DNA from: DASXRA01 sp963737425
GTDB lineage: Bacteria > Actinomycetota > Actinomycetes > Mycobacteriales > Jatrophihabitantaceae
Direction: 5' to 3'
Assembly (NCBI GenBank): GCA_963737425.1
Contig: CAVTSX010000004.1
Location: forward strand, 284,458 to 348,457
DNA length: 64,000 nucleotides
Shown: positions 59,387-64,000 of the stretch, piece by piece
Layout: every line of letters starts with the position of its first letter
Numbering within the stretch: position 1 is the first letter of the stretch
Made by a program: the position numbers and the translations under genes
Notes under the pieces: model-generated
Databases searched by the model: none
Told to the model about the DNA's origin: nothing
Seen by the model: only the letters and a program-made list of their open reading frames with translations

Positions 59387-60712
59387 TCAACCGCCGGGCA
59401 TCCGCTCGAAGTCGGTGGCCGGGCCGTCGGCAAGCTCGACACGATTGCGCCCGGCCCGCTTGGCGCGGTACAGCCCGGCGTCTGCGGCACGCAGCAGCTG
59501 GTCGATCTCGGTGCCGTGCTCCGGGTAGCAGGCCACGCCGATGGACGCGGAGAGCGGTGCGTCGGCGACGCTGGACTTGGTCGCGATCAGCGTGGATGTG
59601 CGTAGCTCGGCGATCCGTTGCCTTACCCGTTCGGCGGTCTCCATGGCCCGGACGGGATCGGCGCCGGAGAGGATCGCGACGAACTCCTCGCCGCCGAATC
59701 GGCCGACCGTGTCGTAGTCGCGTAGTTCGCGAGTCAGGCATTTGCCGATCTCGCGCAGCACGACATCGCCGGCGAGGTGACCATGAATGTCGTTGACGGC
59801 CTTGAAGTGGTCCAGGTCGATGATCAGCACACCGGCCGGCTTGTGATCTCGCGCGGCACGTGACAGTTCGCGGGCGGCGAGCTGTTCCCACGCGACGGCG
59901 TTGAGCAAACCGGTCTTGGAATCTGTCGACGCCGCTTGCTGAAGCTGCTTGACGAGGGCGGTGCGCTGCAGGGTGAACATCGGCGGCAGGGCGAGCAGCG
60001 TCAGCCACGGCTGGTGCAACACGGCCAGGGCGGTCAGACCACCGAGGCAGAGGGTCGCGAACTCCAACAGGTTTTCGTCCCAGGTGCCCAGCGCCGTCAC
60101 GGCGCGCTCGGGCCGGGTCGCCAAGTAGATGCCGCCCGAAACGAGGCTCGTATTGATCAGGGCATATATCGCGATACCGACCCCGACGACCAGCGCTGAT
60201 ATGAGAGAAGATGTCGGCTTGTCGGCGGCCGGCACCACGTGGCGCACCAGCGTGCCGCACGCGAGGCTTGCGAGCATCATCGATGCGGCGGTGTAGATCT
60301 GCCGATAGCAGTGCATTTTGTTGTGCCGCTGGTGTCGAATCCACATATGCGTCCGAACAAGGACTACCAGCGCGACTGCATAGGCGGCCGGCAGTACTAT
60401 CGCGCCGGCGAGTAGCCATACGGACGTCATGTCGACGTAAACGCCAATGGCGATTTTGAGCCTAAGACGGTCGACAGTCCGCGATGCTTCTTCAAATGCC
60501 ACTGCAAGGGACAGCAGAATTAGCAGGCGAACGGTTGAACTCCAATGCGGCGAGCCAGATGCCAGCGCCGCCCCGCCCACCATGAATGTGAGTACATCGG
60601 TGGTCAGAATCAGGACTATTACCGGCCGCGGTGCCTGCCATAAGCCCCAATTACGCCAGCCGAACATACCGTGTGGCGTCGATCGACCACGCGGCGCGAC
60701 AGCGGGCGACAT
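59387..60712 (-). CDS. Membrane diguanylate cyclase (GGDEF)
   Basis: A 441-residue protein. About six N-terminal membrane helices (residues ~25-270) of MASE type are followed by a GGDEF domain. Active site GGEEF at 340-344; metal Asp in VLIIDLDHFKAVND; product-inhibition I-site RDYD at 331-334, exactly five residues ahead. All elements for c-di-GMP synthesis are intact. It may pair with the GGDEF-EAL protein at 62669. Confidence 0.92.
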   Translation of the reverse strand: MSPAVAPRGRSTPHGMFGWRNWGLWQAPRPVIVLILTTDVLTFMVGGAALASGSPHWSSTVRLLILLSLAVAFEEASRTVDRLRLKIAIGVYVDMTSVWLLAGAIVLPAAYAVALVVLVRTHMWIRHQRHNKMHCYRQIYTAASMMLASLACGTLVRHVVPAADKPTSSLISALVVGVGIAIYALINTSLVSGGIYLATRPERAVTALGTWDENLLEFATLCLGGLTALAVLHQPWLTLLALPPMFTLQRTALVKQLQQAASTDSKTGLLNAVAWEQLAARELSRAARDHKPAGVLIIDLDHFKAVNDIHGHLAGDVVLREIGKCLTRELRDYDTVGRFGGEEFVAILSGADPVRAMETAERVRQRIAELRTSTLIATKSSVADAPLSASIGVACYPEHGTEIDQLLRAADAGLYRAKRAGRNRVELADGPATDFERMPGG

Positions 60713-60823
60713 ACTGAAGACTCCAGGGCGCTAATGAATGGCTCAAGCGTAGTCGACAGCGCACCGTCCGTCACTCCTGTGCAAATGCGACTGATTTCGG
60801 GGACTAGGGAGGTGATTGCCATG

Positions 60824-60847
60824 GCGTTTGGCAAGTCTTGGCCATGA
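60824..60847 (+). repeat. 24-bp direct repeat, copy 1
   Basis: GCGTTTGGCAAGTCTTGGCC followed by ATGA. It matches the copy at 60948 except for two transitions. Confidence 0.6.
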
Positions 60848-60947
60848 TCGGTCCGTTCTGCATGCATACGATCGGTTTGGGGGAGGGCGGCCGGTGCCGG
60901 CCGATAACTGCGCCGGCGAGAGCAGAGGGGTGGTGTTGACGGTGACC

Positions 60948-60971
60948 GCGTTTGGCAAATCTTGGCCGTGA
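60948..60971 (+). repeat. 24-bp direct repeat, copy 2
   Basis: GCGTTTGGCAAATCTTGGCC followed by GTGA, 124 bp from copy 1. The two are more similar than the sequence between them, which suggests selection or a small dispersed element. Confidence 0.6.
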
Positions 60972-61259
60972 GGGACCGCTCATGTCATTCGGCAGAAGGG
61001 AGGCCTTTTGTCGGAGTCACCGAGCGTCGACGCCTGCCCAGGCCGGTGCACTGCCGCCCGGCGAAGTCCACGGCGTCCCGGGCATCCGAGGCAAGCGCGC
61101 GCGTTGGGCCGTCTGACCGTTGCTCGACGCGAGCGACGAGCGGCGACAGACACCGCCCGGTCATGCGCGCTCGCCCGGCGGCCCGGTCCGTGCGACGTCC
61201 ATGCGATTCAGCGGGAACGGCCGCGCGCGGCCGTGCGTCACGCGCAGGCGGATCGGATG

Positions 61260-62531
61260 TCAGCGATCGGCGCCGATTGCGCGAGCGGATTCCGGTAGGC
61301 GTGAGCCTGCCGCCGCGCGCGTGCGCGCGCGTTCCCAGGCCACGCCTAAGACTGCCGCAAGTGCGACCCCGATAGAGCCTGCCAACCCGATTGCACGCGG
61401 GGCTCCGAGATGATCGGCGAGTAGGCCGAAGGCGGCGATGCCGAGCCCTTGCACGGCAATCAGCCCAGACTGGGCGAGGCCGAACGCGTGGCCGCGGTGA
61501 TGGTCGGGGACGATGCGCATGAACGTCGTCGATGCCTGCACCTGAAACGCGCTGAATAGGCCGCTGGTGGCGAGAAGGGCGAACGAGACGGCTACACCGG
61601 GCTTGAGTACGCACACGATCAGCGGCACGCCGGCCAGAACCGCAAGGGGCCCGATCAGCCGTGCGCGCAACTGTTCGGGAACGAGACGAACGAACAGCCC
61701 CGCGCCGATGCCGCTGCCCGCCGGATCGGCGGCCATGAGCAGGCCGACGACGCCGGAGCCGCCGCCGATGGCGGCAACGTAGGACGGCGCGAGTCCTTCG
61801 GGCACGACGTAGAAGGCGGCCAGCCAGGCGAGCAGCACCAGCGATCGCAGGCGCCTGTCGGCGAAGACGATGCGCGCCCCGTCGAACATCGAATGCCAGT
61901 ACCGCGGTCGCGGTCCGGTCCCTTCACGAGGCGGTGTCGGACGGTGGCTGACATAGCGCAGGACGAGCGCGGCGGAGATCGCAAAGGTCATCGCGTCGAT
62001 TGCCAGACCCCAGTGCGAGCCGATCACGCTGACGATCACGCCGCCACCGGCGAACCCGGCGAGTTGCGCCAGTTGGCCGGTGGTCACGCGCAATCCAGTG
62101 CCCACCACGTAGAGCTCGCCGTCGAGGATGGCGGGCATGATCGCGGACTCGGCAGCCGAGAACGGTGAGGTCGACAGCACGGCGAGCACGACCAGGACGC
62201 AGATGATCGCAAGCGGCGTACCGGGGATCGCGGCAAGTCCGAACAGCGCAGCGCGGATCAAGTCGCAACAGACCATCACCTCGCGACGCGGTAGGTGATC
62301 GGCGAGCCCGGACAGCAGTGCACCGCCGACGATGGCCGGCACGTAGGTGAGCGCGTACACGAGGGCTGTGACGGCGGGCGATCCGGTGCGCTCGAAGACG
62401 AGGACGGCGAGGGCTACCCGGGCTAGCTGATCGCCGGCGATGGACTGCGCGTCGGCGAGCCAGATAGCACGGAACTCGGCGATACGTACGACGTCACCAA
62501 AGCCGGTACGTTTCGCACCTGTCTGGGGCAT
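61260..62531 (-). CDS. MFS transporter, 12-TM (MFS_3-like)
   Basis: A 423-residue protein from ATG 62531 with GAGAGG upstream. About 12 helices; the N-terminal EFRAIWLADAQSIAGDQLARVALAVLVFERTGSPAVTALVYALTYVP and GLADHLPRREVMVCCDLIRAALF fit the group that includes enterobactin-exporter-like and macrolide-efflux-like proteins. Divergent from the GGDEF-EAL gene, 137 bp apart. Substrate unknown. Confidence 0.87.
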   Translation of the reverse strand: MPQTGAKRTGFGDVVRIAEFRAIWLADAQSIAGDQLARVALAVLVFERTGSPAVTALVYALTYVPAIVGGALLSGLADHLPRREVMVCCDLIRAALFGLAAIPGTPLAIICVLVVLAVLSTSPFSAAESAIMPAILDGELYVVGTGLRVTTGQLAQLAGFAGGGVIVSVIGSHWGLAIDAMTFAISAALVLRYVSHRPTPPREGTGPRPRYWHSMFDGARIVFADRRLRSLVLLAWLAAFYVVPEGLAPSYVAAIGGGSGVVGLLMAADPAGSGIGAGLFVRLVPEQLRARLIGPLAVLAGVPLIVCVLKPGVAVSFALLATSGLFSAFQVQASTTFMRIVPDHHRGHAFGLAQSGLIAVQGLGIAAFGLLADHLGAPRAIGLAGSIGVALAAVLGVAWERARTRAAAGSRLPESARAIGADR

Positions 62532-62668
62532 ACCACGCCTCTCTGTCCCGTGCTGGGCAAACCATAACCTGCGATCGCGACCGGCCGTGAGTGCTGCCAT
62601 GCTGGTAGTAGTCATTGCGACTGCAACATCACTGCAGGGCGGCGCATGGGAGTGCATAGTGATGGTTC

Positions 62669-64000
62669 GTGCCTGATCAGGTTGGCCACTATGCCGATGG
62701 TTTGACCGGCCTCTCGACCCTGACAACCTTGCGCGCACTCGACGCCGCAGCCGAGCCGTGGTCGCCGGCATCGACCATGACGGTGTTTGTTGTCGACCTC
62801 GACCGCTTCCGCACAGTGAACGACCTGCTCGGCTACGACCTCGGTGACGCGATGCTACGGGCCATCGGGCAACGGCTGGCCGGGTGGGCTGCGCCAACCG
62901 GTGTCGCGGCGCGAATAAGCGCTGACGAGTTCGCGATCGTGTGCCCGGACTTCGCCGCCGAACGCGGTGAGCCGGCGGCGGGCGCACGCGAGCTGGCCGG
63001 ACTTGTCGTGGCCCCGATCGAACTCGGTGGTTTGTCGGTCAGCAGGTCGGCAAGCGTCGGTTACGCATCCGGCCGGCTCGGCATCGACTCGGTGGTGTCG
63101 ACCTACCGGCGAGCCGACGAGGCGAAGCGCAGCGTCAAAGCCGCAGGGGGCGGTGCGGAACGGGCGTTCGAGCAGGCCATGAGCGACGAGGCGTTCACCG
63201 CGGCGGCGATTGAGCTGCATCTGCGTTCGGCGGTCGCCACCGACAGTCTCGGGCTGGCCTACCAACCCGAGTTCGATCTGCGCGATGGCACCCTGCTCGC
63301 CGCCGAAGCGCTCGTGCGCTGGCAGCATCCGACACTCGGGCCGTTGCTGCCAGACCAGTTCATCGCTGTCGCCGAGGACGCGAACATGATGCGCGAACTG
63401 GGGGAGTGGGTTCTGCGCGAGGCCTGCCGCCAGCGTGCGGAATGGGACGCGCAGTTGGGCGGGCGTCCGATGATGCTGCGGGTGAATCTCTCGCCCGCAC
63501 AACTCGTCGGCGACGACCTCATCGACCTGGTGCGCGCGGTGCTCGACGAGACGGGCGTGCCGGGCAACCAGCTCTGCCTCGAGATCACCGAGCGTGCCGT
63601 AGCCCCGGATGCCGCACACGTTGCGTCGGTGCTGGCCCGGCTGCGCTCGGTCGGCGTCACGACCGCGATCGACGATTTCGGTACCGGTCACAACTCGCTG
63701 ACCTATCTGAAGTCGATGCCGGTCGACACCCTCAAGATCGATCGGAGCTTCGTCGCCGGTCTCGGCACCGACGCCGGCGACACGATGATCGTCGAGGCCC
63801 TGGTGCGCCTGGCCGAACGGCTCGGACTCGCCGTCGTGGCAGAGGGGGTCGAGACTGAGGTCGAGGCCGCCGAACTCGTACGCATCGGTTGCTTCCGCGC
63901 GCAGGGACACCTGCTCAGCGAACCGTTACCGGCGAAACAACTCGACTCGCTGGTACGCGCCGGTGCCCTGCCGACCGGTGCGTTGCGCGGTGCCCCCTAG
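62669..64000 (+). CDS. GGDEF-EAL protein with a degenerate GGDEF site (probable c-di-GMP phosphodiesterase)
   Basis: A 443-residue soluble protein from GTG 62669, ending at the last base of the window. The GGDEF domain (~10-165) keeps VVDLDRFRTVND but has SADEF at 84-88 in place of GGDEF, so no cyclase activity is expected; it may bind GTP as a sensor. The EAL domain (~180-435) has the catalytic motifs: EAL at 213-215 (AAEALVRWQHP), RVNLSP, ITERA, IDDFGTGHNSL, KIDRSF and EGVET. No membrane anchor or sensor domain. Confidence 0.92.
   Translation: MPDQVGHYADGLTGLSTLTTLRALDAAAEPWSPASTMTVFVVDLDRFRTVNDLLGYDLGDAMLRAIGQRLAGWAAPTGVAARISADEFAIVCPDFAAERGEPAAGARELAGLVVAPIELGGLSVSRSASVGYASGRLGIDSVVSTYRRADEAKRSVKAAGGGAERAFEQAMSDEAFTAAAIELHLRSAVATDSLGLAYQPEFDLRDGTLLAAEALVRWQHPTLGPLLPDQFIAVAEDANMMRELGEWVLREACRQRAEWDAQLGGRPMMLRVNLSPAQLVGDDLIDLVRAVLDETGVPGNQLCLEITERAVAPDAAHVASVLARLRSVGVTTAIDDFGTGHNSLTYLKSMPVDTLKIDRSFVAGLGTDAGDTMIVEALVRLAERLGLAVVAEGVETEVEAAELVRIGCFRAQGHLLSEPLPAKQLDSLVRAGALPTGALRGAP

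Larger units (their letters stand above)
60713..61259. other. Intergenic region with a duplicated 24-bp sequence
   Basis: No frame is supported. It contains two copies of GCGTTTGGCAA(G/A)TCTTGGCC (60824 and 60948), and an inverted repeat GGCCGGTGCCGGCC at about 60888-60901. Confidence 0.45.

Noticed and set aside
1..64000. tRNA or rRNA genes
   Set aside because: No cloverleaf-like GTTCGANTC arms with matching acceptor stems or rRNA conserved segments were noticed; a covariance search was not possible here.

Overview
The window is high-GC DNA from an actinobacterium that is neither clearly a streptomycete nor a classical mycobacterium. Pointers are a Crp protein very like mycobacterial Rv3676/GlxR, a SigF-type sigma with its anti-sigma, a mycothiol-dependent-isomerase-like protein, Tat-exported enzymes, frequent GTG/TTG starts and many 4-bp gene overlaps. 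No rRNA, tRNA or CRISPR array was seen.

Layout. 0-4 kb (minus strand): a YbaB-family operon running off the left edge, an F420-dependent-NADP-reductase-like protein and an orphan CpaF-like ATPase. 4-11 kb: a lone small secreted protein (copy 1), an amino-acid permease, two enoyl-CoA hydratases, an RpiR regulator and an ADP-forming acyl-CoA synthetase, which look like one CoA-thioester catabolic locus. 11.3-18.4 kb: the most unusual part, seven tandem minus-strand paralogs (copies 2-8) of the small secreted protein. They are separated by decayed IS481-type relics in alternating short and long spacers, giving a period of about 1.9 kb per two genes. 18.5-25 kb: ECF sigma plus putative anti-sigma, two overlapping paralogous genes of unknown function, Crp, and a double 3-hydroxyacyl-CoA dehydrogenase. 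25-32.3 kb: a mobile-element graveyard including an IS256 transposase split by an IS110-family element, plus a Tat-exported class-A-beta-lactamase-like protein. 32.3-48 kb: alpha/beta hydrolase, beta-helix protein, HxlR-controlled nitrilase/membrane protein/amidase/tautomerase operon, phosphotransferase, a 1362-residue secreted subtilase with kelch repeats, mannose-6-phosphate isomerase and a quinone oxidoreductase. 47.6-55 kb: MarR/OYE/MFS/RidA stress module and a TetR/isomerase/MBL operon. 55-64 kb: anti-sigma/SigF, CDF transporter, PLP enzyme, a diguanylate cyclase, an MFS transporter and a GGDEF-EAL protein with a degenerate GGDEF site.

A second thread is a palindromic site, CTTG-N4-CAAG with arms usually TGCTTG/CAAGCA. 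It recurs upstream of unrelated genes: the YbaB operon, the CpaF ATPase, most of the secreted-protein copies, crp and a quinone oxidoreductase. I read it as the operator of a regulator not identified here. All family assignments are from reading the translated sequence; no database search was run.
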